From positions 20,982,001 to 21,046,000 of the forward strand of contig NC_065576.1 of assembly GCF_937616625.2 (NCBI RefSeq): a stretch of DNA of 64,000 nucleotides, in the 5' to 3' direction. Both the position numbers and the translations under genes were made by a program. Positions 23,201 to 35,689 of the stretch are shown piece after piece. Numbering within the stretch: the first letter of the stretch is position 1; each line of letters begins with the position of its first letter. Source of the stretch: Mercurialis annua. Taxonomy: Eukaryota > Streptophyta > Magnoliopsida > Malpighiales > Euphorbiaceae. The notes under the pieces are model-generated. The model was not told the origin of the DNA and did no database searches. It saw only the letters and a program-made list of their open reading frames with translations.

Positions 23201-26200
23201 ACCTTTTTAGCGATTTAAGCCTAACGTGTACAAACATTACGAAACAAACCAAAATGTTTAACCATTTAGCGATTTAATCCAAACGTTTAAAACGTTACAA
23301 AACCAATCAAAACATTATGAAACAAATCCAAACATTTCACCTTTTTAGCGATTTAATCGAAATGTTTATAAATGTTACGAAACAAATCCAAACGTTTCAC
23401 CTTTCTAGCGATTTAAGCCAAAAGTTTAACATTTAACAAAACCAATCCAAACGCTTAAAACGCTACGAAACAAATCGTAACGTTAAACCATTTAGCGATT
23501 TAAGCCAAACGTATAAAACGTTACAAAACAAGTCCAAACGTTTCACCTTTTTAGCGATTTAACCAAACGTTTAAACCCTTACGAAACCAATCCAAACGTT
23601 TAAAACATTACAGAACCAATCATAACGTTTACCCTTTTTAGCGATTTATGCCAAACGTTTACAAACATTATGAAAAAAATCAAAATGTTTGACCTTTTTA
23701 GCGATTTATGCCAAACGTTTAAAACGTTATGAAACAAATCCAAATGTTTCACCTTTTTAGCGATTTAAGCTAAATGTTTACAAACGTTACGAAACTAATC
23801 CAATTCACCTCTTTAGAAATTTAAGATAAACATTTAAAACATTACGAAACAAATTCAAATGTTTAAAACGTTATGAAACAAATCCAAACGTTTCACCTTT
23901 TTAGCGATTTAAGACAAACATTTAAAACGTTTCAAAACCAATCCAAATGTTTAAAACGTTACGAAACAAATCCAAACGTTTCACCTTTTTAGTGATTTAA
24001 CCTTAACGTGTACAAACATTCGAAATAAATCAAAATGTTTCACCATTTAGCTATTTAACGTTTAAAACGTTACAAAACAAATCAAAACGTTTAAAACGTT
24101 ACAAAACAAATACAAACGTTTCACCTTCTTAGCGATTTAATACAAACGTTTATAAACGTTACAAAAAAATCCAAACATTTCACCTTTCTAGCGATTTAAG
24201 CCAAAAGTTTAACATTTAACGAAACCAATCCAAATGTTTAAAACGTTATGAAACAAATCCAAACATTTCACAGTTTAGCGATTTAAGCCAAACGTTTAAA
24301 ACGTTTCAAAACAAATCCAAGCGTTTCACCTTTTTAGCGATTTAAGGCAAACGTTTACAAACATTATAAAACAAATCAAAACGTTTGACCTTTTTAGCAA
24401 TTTAGGCCACAAGTTTAAAACGTTATGGAACAAATTCAAACATTCCACCTTTATAACAATTTAAGCCAAACGTTTACAAATGTTACAAAACAAATCCAAA
24501 CGTTTCACCTTTTTAGCGATTTAAGCCAAACGTTTAAATTGTTATGAAACTAATCAAAACGTTAAAAATGATACGAAAGAAATCTTAACATTTCACCATT
24601 TTATCAATTTAATCCAAATGCATAAAACATTTCAAAAAACATCCAAACGTTTCAACTTTTTAGCGATTTAAGCCAAACGTTTACAAATGATACAAATCAA
24701 ATCCAAACGTTCCACCTTTTTAGCGATTTAAGCTTAACGTTTAAAACGTTACGAACCCAATTCAATCGTTTAAAATCTTACGAAACAAATCTAAATGTTT
24801 CACCTTTTTAGCGACGTAAGCCAAACGTTTAAAAAAATTATGAAACAAATCCAAATGTTTCGCCTTTTTAGCTATTTAAGCCAAACATTTACAAACGTTA
24901 TGAATCAAATTCAAGCGTTTCACCATTTAGCGATTTAAGCCAAACGTTTGAAACATTAAGAAACCAATCCAAACGTTCAAAAAGTTACGAAACAAATCCA
25001 AACGTTTCCCCTTTTTAGCAATTTAAGCCAAACATCTAAACAAATCCAAACATTTCACGTTTTTAGCGATTTAAGACAAACGTTTAAAATGTTGTGAAAC
25101 AAATCATAATGTTTCACCATTTTAGCGATTTAAGCCAAATGTTTAAAGCGTTTCGAAACAAATCCAAACGTTTCACCGTTTTAGCGATTTAAGCCAATTG
25201 TTTACAAACGTTACGAATCAAATCCAAACGTTTCACCTTTTTATCGATTTAAGCTTAACGTTTAAAACGTTATGAAACCAATCCAAACGTTTAAAACTTT
25301 ACGAAACAAATCCAAACTTTTAACTTTTTAGCGATTTAAGCCTAACGTTCACAAACATTACGAAACAAATCCAAACGTTTCACCTTTAGCAATTTAAGCC
25401 AAACGTTTAAAACTTTACGAAACGAATCCAAACGTTTAAAATATTACGAAACAAATCCAAACATGTCACCTTTTTTGCAATTTAAGCCAAACGTTTACAA
25501 ACGTTACGATACAAATCCAAATGTTTCACCTTTTTAGCGATTTAACCAAACGTTTGAAACGTTACGAAACCAATCCAAACGTTTAAAACTTTACGAAACA
25601 AATCCTACTGTTTAACCATTTTAGCGATTTAAGCCAAACGTTTAAAATGTTTTGAAACAGATCCAAACATTTCGCCTTTTTAACAATTTTAGCCAAACGT
25701 TACGAAAAAAAATCAAAACGTTTACCCTTTTGAGCCATTCAAGCCAAACGTTTAAAACGTTACGAAACAAATGCAAATGTTTCACCTTTTTATCGATTAG
25801 AGCCAAAATTGACGAATGTTATGAAACTAATCCAAACGTTTCACCTTTTTAGCGATTTAAGTTAAACGTTTAGAACGTTACGAAACCAATCCTAATGTTT
25901 AAAACATTACGATACAAATCAAAATGTTTCACCTTTTTAGCGATTTAAGCCAAATATTTAAAACGTTACGAAACCAATCCAAATGTTTAAAACTTTACAA
26001 AACAAATCCAAACATTTCACCTTTTTAGCGATTTAATTCTAACGTGTACAAACATTACGAAACAAATCAAGACGTTTCACCATTTAGCGGTTCAAGCCAA
26101 ATGTTTAAAACATTACAAAACCAATCAAAACGTTTAAAACGTTCGAAACAAATCCAAACGTATAACCTTTTTAGCGATTGAATCCAAATGTTTATAAACG

Positions 26201-29200
26201 TTAGGAAACCAATCCAAACGTTTCACGTTTTTAGCGATTTAAGCCAACCGTTTAACATTTCACGAAACCAATCCAAACGTTTAAAACGTTATGAAACAAA
26301 TCCTAACGTTTAACCATTTAGCGATTTAAGCCAAACGTTTAAAACATTTCAAAACAAATCCAAATGTTTCACTTTTTGAGCGATTTAAGCCAAACGTTTA
26401 CAAACATTATGAAACAAATCAAAACGTTTGACCTTTTGTAGCGATTTAAGACAAATGTTTAAAACTTTACAGAACAAATCCAAATATTTCCCTTTTTAAC
26501 GATTTAAGATAAACGTTTACAAACGTTTGAAAACAAATCCTAACATTTCCTCATTTTAGAGATTTAAGCCAAATGTATAAAACGTTCCGAAACAAATCGA
26601 AACGCTTCACCTTTTTAGCAATTTAAGCCAAACGTTAACAAACGTTACGAAACAAATCCAAACTTTTTTAGCGATTCAACCAAACATTTAAAACGTTGCG
26701 AAATCAATCCAAACGTTTAAAACGTTACGAAACAAATCAAAACATCTATCCATTTTAGCGATTTAAGACAAAAATTTAAAACGTTTCGAAACAAATCCAA
26801 ACGTTTCACCTTTTTAGCGATTTGCGCCAAACGTTTACAAACGTTATGAAACATATCAAAATGTTTACCTTTTTTAGCGATTTAAGCCAAACGTTAACAA
26901 ACGTTACAAAACAAATCAAAACGTTTAAAACGTTACGAAACAAATACAAACGTTTCACCTTTTTAGCGATTTAATCCAAACGTTTCTAAACGTTACGAAA
27001 CAAATCCAAACGTTTTACCTTTTAGCGATTTAAGCCAAAAGTTTAACATTTAACGAAACCAATCCAAATGTTTAAAACGTTACGAAACAAATCCTAACGT
27101 TTCACAATTTAGCGATTTAAGCCAAACGTTAAAAATGATACGAAAGAAATCCTAGCATTTCACCATTTTAGCGATTTAATCCAAATGTATAAAACATTTC
27201 GAAACAAATCCAAACGTTTCAACTTTTTAGCGATTTAAGCCAAACGTTTACAAACGATACAAATTAAATCCAAACGTTTCACCTTTTTAGCGATTTAAGC
27301 TTAACGTTTAAAACGTTACGAACCCAAATCAATCGTTTAAAATCTTACGAAACAAATCTAAACGTTTCACCTTTTTAGCGACATAAGCCAAACGTTTACA
27401 AAACTTATGAAACAAATCCAAATGATATGAAACCAATCAAAACATTTAAAATGATATGAAACAAATCCTAACATTTCCTCATTTTAGAGATTTAAGCCAA
27501 ATGTATAAAACGTTCCGAAACAAATCGAAATGCTTAACCTTTTTAGCAATTTAAGCCAAACGATAACAAATGTTACGAAACAAATCCAAACGTTTCACCT
27601 TCTTAGAGATTTGAGCCAAACGTTTACAAACGTTACGAAACATATCAAAATGTTTACCCTTTTTAGCGATTTAAGCCAAACGTTAAAAACGTTACAAAAC
27701 AAATCAAAACGTTTAAAACGTTACGAAACAAATACAAACGTTTCACCTTTTTAGCGATTTAATCCAAACGTTTCTAAGTGTTACGAAACAAATCCAAACA
27801 TTTCACCTTTCTAGCGATTTAAGCCAAAAGTTTAACATTTAACGAAACCAATCCAAATGTTTAAAACGTTACGAAACAAATCCTAACGTTTCACAATTTA
27901 GCGATTTAAGCCAAATGTTTAAAACGTTTCAAAACAAATCCAAACGTTTCACCTTTTTAGCGATTTAAGCCAAACGTTTACAAACATTATAAAACAAATC
28001 AAAACGTTTGACCTTTTTATTGATTTAAGCCACAAGTTTAAAACGTTATGGAACGAATTCAAACATTCCACCTTTATAACGATTTAAGCCAAACGTTTAC
28101 AAATGTTACAAAACAAATCCAAACATTTCACCTTTTTAGCGATTTAAGCCAAACATTTAAATTGTTACGAAACTAAACAAAACGTTAAAAATGATACGAA
28201 AGAAATCCTAGCATTTCACCATTTTAGCGATTTAATCCAAATGTATAAAACATTTCGAAACAAATCCAAACGTTTCAACTTTTTAGCGATTTAAGCCAAA
28301 CGTTTACAAACGATACGAATCAAATCCAAACGTTTCACCTTTTTAGCGATTTAAGCTTAACGTTTAAAACGTTACGAACCCAAATCAATCGTTTAAAATC
28401 TTACGAAACAAATCTAAACGTTTCACCTTTTTAGCGACGTAAGCCAAACGTTTAAAAAAGTTATGAAACAAATCCAAATGATATGAAACCAATCAAAACG
28501 TTTAAAATGATATGAAACAAATCCTAACATTTCCTCATTTTAGAGATTTAAGCCAAATGTATAAAACGTTCCGAACCAAATCAAAATGCTTAACCTTTTT
28601 AGCAATTTAAGCCAAACGATAACAAACGTTACGAAACAAATCCAAACGTTTCACCTTCTTAGCGATTTGAGCCAAACGTTTACAAACGTTACGAAACATA
28701 TCAAAATGTTTACCCTTTTTAGCGATTTAAGCCAAACGTTAAAAACGTTACAAAACAAATAAAAACGTTTAAAACGTTAAGAAACAAATACAAACGTTTC
28801 ACCTTTTTAGCGATTTAATCCAAACGTTTCTAAACGTTACGAAACAAATCCAAACATTTCACCTTTCTAGCGATTTAAGCCAAAAGTTTAACATTTAACG
28901 AAACCAATCCAAATGTTTAAAACGTTACGAAACAAATCCTAACGTTTCACAATTTAGCGATTTAAGCCAAACGTTTAAAACGTTTCAAAACAAATCCAAA
29001 CGTTTCCCCTTTTTAGCGATTTAAGCCAAACGTTTACAAACATTATAAAACAAATTAAAACGTTTGACCTTTTTAGCAATTTAAGCCACAAGTTTAAAAT
29101 GTTATGGAACGAATTCAAACATTCCACCTTTATAACGATTTAAACCAAACGTTTACAAATGTTACAAAACAAATCCAAACGTTTCACCTTTTTAGCGATT

Positions 29201-32200
29201 TAAGCCAAACATTTAAATTGTTACGAAACTAATCAAAACGTTAAAAATGATACGAAAGAAATCCTAGCATTTCACCATTTTAGCGATTTAATCCAAATGT
29301 ATAAAACATTTCGAAACAAATCCAAACGTTTCAACTTTTTAGCGATTTAAGCCAAACGTTTACAAACGATACGAATCAAATCCAAACATTTCACCTTTTT
29401 AGCGATTTAAGATTAACGTTTAAAACGTTACAAACCCAAATCAATCGTTTAAAATCATACGAAACAAATCTAAACGTTTCACCTTTTTAGCGACATAAGC
29501 CAAACGTTTACAAAAGTTATGAAACAAATCCAAATGATATGAAACCAATCAAAACGTTTATAATGATATGAAACAAATCCTAACATTTCCTCATTTTAGA
29601 GATTTAAGCCAAATGTATAAATCGTTCCGAAACAAATCGAAATGCTTAACCTTTTTAGCAATTTAAGCCAAACGATAACAAACGTTACGAAACAAATCCA
29701 AACGTTTCACCTTATTAGCGATTTGAGCCAAACGTTTACAAACGTTACGAAACATATCAAAATGTTTACCCTTTTTAGCGATTTAAGCAAAACGTTAAAA
29801 ACGTTACAAAGCAAATCAAAACGTTTAAAACGTTACGAAACAAATACAAACGTTTCACCTTTTTAGCGATTTAATCCAAACGTTTCTAAACGTTACGAAA
29901 CAAATCCAAACATTTCATCTTTCTGGCGATTTAAGCCAAAAGTTTAACATTTAACGAAACCAATCCAAATGTTTAAAACGTTACGAAACAAATCCTAACG
30001 TTTCACAATTTAGCGATTTAAGCCAAACGTTTAAAACGTTTCAAAACAAATCCAAACGTTTCACCTTTTTAGCGATTTAAGCCAAACGTTTACAAACATT
30101 ATGAAACAAATCAAAAAGTTTGACCTTTTTAGCGATTTAAGCCACAAGTTTAAAACGTTATGGAACGAATTCAAACATTCCACCTTTATAACGATTTAAG
30201 CCAAACGTTTACAAATGTTACAAAATAAATCCAAACGTTTCACCTTTTTAGCGATTTAACCCAAACGTTTAAATTGTTACGAAACTAATCAAAACGTTAA
30301 AAATGATAAGAAAGAAATCCTAACATTTCACCATTTTAGCAATTTAATCCAAATGTATAAAACGTTTCGAAACAAATCCAAACGTTTTAACTTTTTAGCG
30401 ATTTAAGCCAAACGTTTACAAACGATACGAATCAAATCCAAACGTTTCACCTTTTTAGCGATTTAAGCTTAACGTTTAAAACGTTACAAACCCAATTCAA
30501 TCGTTTAAAATCTTACGAAACAAATCTAAATGTTTCACCTTTTTAGCGACATAAGCCAAACGTTTACAAAAGTTATGAAACAAATCCAAATGATATGAAA
30601 CCAATCAAAACGTTTAAAATTATATGAAACAAATCCTAACATTTCCTCATTTTTGAGATTTAAGCCAAATGTATAAAACGTTCCGAAACAAATTGAAACG
30701 CTTCACCTTTTTAGCAATTTAAGCCAAACGTTACGAAACAAATCCAAACGTTTTACTTTTTTAGCGATTCAACCAAACATTTAAAACGTTGCGAAATCAA
30801 TCCAAACGTTTAAAACGTTACGAAACAAATCAAAACATTTATCCATTTTAGCGATTTAAGACAAAAATTTAAAACGTTTCGAAACAAATCCAAACGTTTC
30901 ACCATTTTAGCAATTTGAGCCAAACATTGACAAACGTTATGAAACATATCAAAATGTTTACCCTTTTTAGCAATTTAAGCCAAACGTTACGAAACAAATC
31001 CAAATGTTTCCCCTTTTTATCGATTAAAGCTAAACGTTTACAAACATTACGAAACTAATCGAAATGTTTCACCTTTTTAGCGATTTAAGCCAAACGTTTA
31101 AAAGTTAAGAAACCAATCCAAAAATTTAAAACATTATGAAACAAATCCAAACGTTTCACCTTTTTATCGAATTAAGCCAAACGTTTCATCTTTTTAGCGA
31201 TTTAAGCCAACCGTTTAACATGTAACGAAACCAATCCAACCGTTTAAAACGTTACAAAACAAATCCTAACGTTTAACCATTTAGCGATTTAAGCCAAACG
31301 TTTAAAACATTTTAAAACAAATCCAAATGTTTCACCTTTTAAGCGATAAGCCAAACGTTTACAAACATTATGAAAAAAATCAAAACGTTTGACCTTTTTA
31401 GCAATTTAAGCCAAACGTTTAAAACGTTATGGAACAAATCCAAATATTTCCCCTTTTTAACGATTTAAGCTAAACATTTACAAACATTAGAAAATAAAGC
31501 CAAAAGTTCACCTTTTTAGCGATTAAACCAAGCGTTTAAAAAGTTATGAAACCAATCAAAACGTTTAAAATGATATGAAACAAATCCTAACATTTCATCA
31601 TTTTAAAATTTAAGCCAAATGTATAAAACGTTCCGAAACAAATCCAAACGCTTCACTTTTTTAGCGATTTAAGCCAAACGTTTATAGACGTTACGAAAAA
31701 AAACCAAACGGTTCACCTTTTTAGCGATTTAACCAAACGTTTAAAAAGTTTCGAAACCAATCCAAACGTTTAAAACGTTACGAAATAAATCGAAACGTTT
31801 AACCATTTTAGCGATTTAAGACAAAAATTTAAAACGTTTCGAAACAAATCCAAACGTTTCACCTTTTTAGCGATTTGAGCCAAACGTTTACAAATGTTAC
31901 GAAACAAATCAAAATGTTTACCCTTTTTAGCGATTTAAGCCAAACGTTTAAAATGTTACGAAACAAATCCAAACGTTTCACCTTTTTATCGATTTAAGCC
32001 AAACGTTTAAATCGTTACAAAACCAATCCAAATTTTTAAAATGTTACGAAACAAATTCAAACATTTCACCTTTTCGGAGATTTAAGCCTAACGTCTCCAA
32101 ACATTGCAAAACAAATCAAAATGTTTCACCATTTAGCGATTTAAGACAAATGTTTTAAACGTTACAAAACCAATCAAAACGTTTAAAACGTTACGAAATA

Positions 32201-32756
32201 AATCCAAATGTTTCACCTTTTTAGCGATTTAATCCAAATGTTTTAAAAAGTTATGAAACAAATCCAAACGTTTCACCTTATTAGCGATTTAAACCAAACG
32301 TTTAACATGTAACAAAACCAATCAAAACGTTATAAAACCAATCAAAACATTTAAAACATTATGAAACAAATCCAAATGTTTCACCTTTTTATCGATTTAA
32401 TCCAAACGTTTAAAACGTTACGAAACAAATCCTAACGTTTCACTATTTTAGCGATTTAAGCCAAACGTTTAAAACGTTTCAAAACAAAACCAAACGTTTC
32501 CCTTTTTTAATGATTTATGCCAAACATTTACAAACGTTTTGAAATAAATCAAAACGTTTGACCTTTTCAGCGATTTAAGCCAAACGTTTAAAACGTTACG
32601 GAACAAATCCCAACATTTCAACTTTTTAGCGATTTAAGCCAAACGTTTACAAACGTTACGAAACAAATCCAAACGTTTTGCCTTTTTAGCGATTTTAGCC
32701 AAACATTTAACATGTTACTAAACCAATCACAACATTTAAAATGATACGAAACAAAT
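20281..32756. repeat. Satellite array, block 3
   Basis: Continuation of the same satellite for about 12.5 kb, ending where element B inserts. Irregular units that lack half A (for example 'aagccaaacgtttcacctttttag' near 20990 and 31183) recur in distant places and mark segmental duplications inside the array. Open frames at 25652, 27530 and 29642 are repeat artefacts; the last two lie 2112 bp apart, exactly two higher-order periods. Confidence 0.95.
27004..30690. repeat. Higher-order repeat, 1056-bp period
   Basis: Anchor 'aatgatatgaaacc' lies at 27421, 28477, 29533 and 30589, each exactly 1056 bp apart. A second anchor, 'gtttaacatttaacg', lies at 27830, 28886 and 29942, again 1056 bp apart, with an earlier copy at 27041 only 789 bp upstream. 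The first unit therefore carries a 267-bp internal deletion. Copies are very alike, so this is the youngest amplification in the array. Confidence 0.92.
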
Positions 32757-32869
32757 TGTAATATCTCGTAAAATTTTAAATTATTTTTTTATTATTTTAT
32801 TTGGTCGTTTCCGGTTTTGGTGATTCGATTCGTAACTAGTTTGAATTTACGGACACTTCGGTTTGATTT

Positions 32870-33059
32870 GTGGTTCAACAAAAAGGGTTGAACCACACCT
32901 TTCGAATCGGGTCTCAAAAGAGACCTCATTCAAAAGGGAAAGTCTCGTACGAGACTATAAGGTCTCGTACGAGACCCATGTTTTGGGGCCTGGTCTCGTA
33001 CGAGACCAGGAGTTCTCGAACGAGAACCGAGCCCAGTTTGGCTGTTCTCGTTCGAGAAC
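32870..33059. repeat. Dyad cluster in LTR of B (seven inverted repeats)
   Basis: In order: GTGGTTCAAC/GTTGAACCAC (32870-32896), GGTCTCAAAAGAGACC (32910-32925), AGTCTCGTACGAGACT (32941-32956), GGTCTCGTACGAGACC (32961-32976), a perfect 22-bp palindrome around the same core (32989-33010), GTTCTCGAACGAGAAC (33012-33027) and GTTCTCGTTCGAGAAC (33044-33059). It lies about 110-300 bp into the LTR, upstream of an AT-rich TATA-like stretch. Possible U3 control region; function inferred. Confidence 0.9.
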
Positions 33060-34138
33060 TGGTTTGCTATGCGTGGGGGCACTTTTGTCTTTCATTCTAA
33101 CCTATTCCGACCTAATTAAATACCTAAGTTCCGACCCTAAGTCATTCTCTATTCTACAAAGAAACCCTAGCCGTGTTTATTCACCTTATTCTCTAAGAAT
33201 CGAAGCTGTTATCGTCCTTCAAATTCGCTGCCTCGGTAAGTTCTTTAATTCGTAAACTTCAGTTTTAAAGCTTTTAAACGTCTTTCAGTTAATTGATTCG
33301 TTCTTGCTCGTTTGTTGATCGAAATCAGAATCGTTTGATCCTAGAGATTCTTTACTCACGTACCTTCAATTCCCCACCTCGTTTTCGTTGAATGGTACGC
33401 TATCGATCTCGTTTCAATCGCCGTACGGTTTATCGTTTTGTGTTTGCTTTCACTGTTCTTGGATTGGCATGTTGCTGCCGATGCTTGCTCTGTTCATTGG
33501 CTTTGATTTCATTATTTTCATGATATTAGACCTCCAAGGATGTTAGAAAATCATGTATATAAGTTGTTAGGGTTGTATTAATATCCGTTTGATTCATTGT
33601 CGTCAATAACTGGTTCATGCCGTTCCTCTATATTTTGTTACTGTTACATGTTTAAGTTTTTGGTAAATGATTGTTGTTGTCTAAAGGTCATGCAAATGAA
33701 TTGTTAAATTCCTTTAGGTTTGTTTAATGATTAGGTATATAGCTCAGGGACTTTGTTTTATGTTTTGTTGAAGGAAATGGTGAGCATGGCGGGCTTGTCT
33801 CATTTTGAAAGGAAAGTGATGGCTAAATAGCCATTGTAATCACCAAAATATTTTGCTTAAAACAAATAAATCCTTAAGGTTAAAGTTTAACTAATAACTT
33901 GGATTTTATTTTGTTTATTAGTTAAATATTAAAAACGATAGTTAATTATAAATTTAGTTAATATAATTACTCGGGTAATTATAGTTAATTAAGAATATCA
34001 AATTGGCATGAAATTAGCTAAATTACAATTTAGCCCCTGAATTTATTTTATAGCTTAATTAAGTGGATTTTTGATTAGTAACTTTATATTTTGTTTTAAT
34101 TATAAACAAAAGTAATTAATTTGATTTTAAACATCAAA

Positions 34139-34245
34139 TTGGCTAAAGTACAGTTTAGTCCCTATTCGGCTAAAGTACAGTTTAGTCCCTATTCGGCTAA
34201 AGTACAGTTTAGTCCCTAATTGGCTAAAGTACAGTTTAGTCTCTA
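34139..34245 (+). repeat. LTR minisatellite in B, four units
   Basis: Four copies of 'ggctaaagtacagtttagtccct' with short linkers; the homologous repeat in element A has three. Confidence 0.85.
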
Positions 34246-35677
34246 AACTTTTATAAACTTAAAATGGTTAGATTTTTAGGTTGTAACTTGAGTTACTTGA
34301 AATTGAAGTTATTGAGTTCTGCTTTTAAAATAGATTACTATTTTATCGAATTATTTTATAAATATAAACTCGGGTTTATATTTGATAAACGTTTTGAGTC
34401 GGGTTAGACTTGGGTCACCCGACAAGTGAGGTTAGCTTGGTAGTTATTGGTAACTCGGCTAACCCACTATTTGGAAATTAATTATTATTTAAAGATTATT
34501 AAATAATAATTGTAATACGGATTTTAAACGAGAACTCAATAGACTTGTACTAATTGAACGTTTCTACCTATTGGGTATTTTGTGTTGTTCTGGATTGTTT
34601 TATTCCAACGTGTTATTTGTGCTACTCCTATGTGGTGCCTAGTACTCTGTAGAATTAGGGTCTGCTTTTTAATAAATATTTTATTTGTCTAGACCCGTAT
34701 ACTGTTCGCGCTTCAGAGGCGAACCAGGATTAGTTGCTTGCCGGTTATCACGTGGACTAGCAAGCAGTGAGTTTGTACTTACTATTTACCGCTTTATTAA
34801 GTAAATTATTATTTTAATATTAAATATATATATACTGTACGTATATTTCGAACTGTTTTTATATTATGGCTCTTAGTTGGAACATGCTACCTAATGGGCA
34901 TCATTAAGACTGCGTGCGCACCGGTAATGATCTGGGCAAGGTATTTATGGTAATGTGATAACTCGGTGTGAGCATAGCTCTCGGGACCAAATAGAGTAAC
35001 TCGGTGTAGCATAGCTCTCGAGACTCTGGATATGGTAAAGTGTGGTCGGTGGTAACTCAGTGTAGCTCAGCTCTCGGGACCAGACCTATTGGATTATGTA
35101 TATACTTAGAATTGTGGATTAGGGTTCCAACTATTATTCGTAATATCGTTATTAAATGTTTTAAACGGTTTTAAAGGTTTTCCACTTAATAAATGTAGAT
35201 AGTGGTATAAACTAATCTCAGTATATATGACCCCGTTGTTTTCCCAATTTTTCCCAGGGTTATATTCTGAGAGAGTCTGGTGATCTCCGCATTTACTTTT
35301 CCTCGGAGGTTCCATTTATTTTTGATAAACTGTAAAACTGTTTTATTCTTAGACCGCAGTAGTAACTAGACGTCTTTATTTTATTCTAGTTATTGTCAGA
35401 TTAGTCTGACTGATTTATTATTGCTCTGGCAAGATATATGATTATTCCGGATTACTTAAGTTATGCCTATTTATAACATTATTGGAAAGCATGTTATTTT
35501 AAATGTTGAATATTATAACTGCTAGATTTATGCTGAAGTCTCGGTTGCCCCCGAGCATTGGTTTTCTGCAGGTTTATGTGTTTGTATGTTAATTGAAAGG
35601 CTAGCTACGGGTTTTGGTACTACATTACCCATACCCTATCGCCGGTCGCGATTCATGAAAATGGGCCGTGACAAACT

Positions 35678-35689
35678 TGGTATCAGAGC
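35678..35689 (+). other. Primer binding site of B (tRNA-iMet type)
   Basis: TGGTATCAGAGC four bases after the LTR end GTGACA, the same spacing as in A. Confidence 0.93.

Larger units (their letters stand above)
32757..35673 (+). repeat. 5' LTR of element B
   Basis: 2917 bp, TGTAATATCTCGTAAAATTT to GGGCCGTGACA. Same subfamily as the LTR of A (opposite strand) along most of its length, including the dyad cluster (32870-33059), the AAACCCTAGCCGTG segment near 33161, the minisatellite (34139-34245, four units) and the conserved 3' end. The frames at 32863 and 32870 run through the dyads and are not genes. Confidence 0.93.

Noticed and set aside
10723..29866. Recurrent small open frames in the satellite (for example 10723, 11123, 16066, 25652, 27530, 29642)
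   Set aside because: They translate the tandem repeat itself (recurring SDLSQTF, NVTKQIQTFHLF) and recur at the higher-order period. No start context or domain.
32863..33255. 130-residue open frame at the start of the B LTR
   Set aside because: It reads through the palindrome cluster and the presumed promoter and leader of the LTR. No homologous frame is kept in element A.
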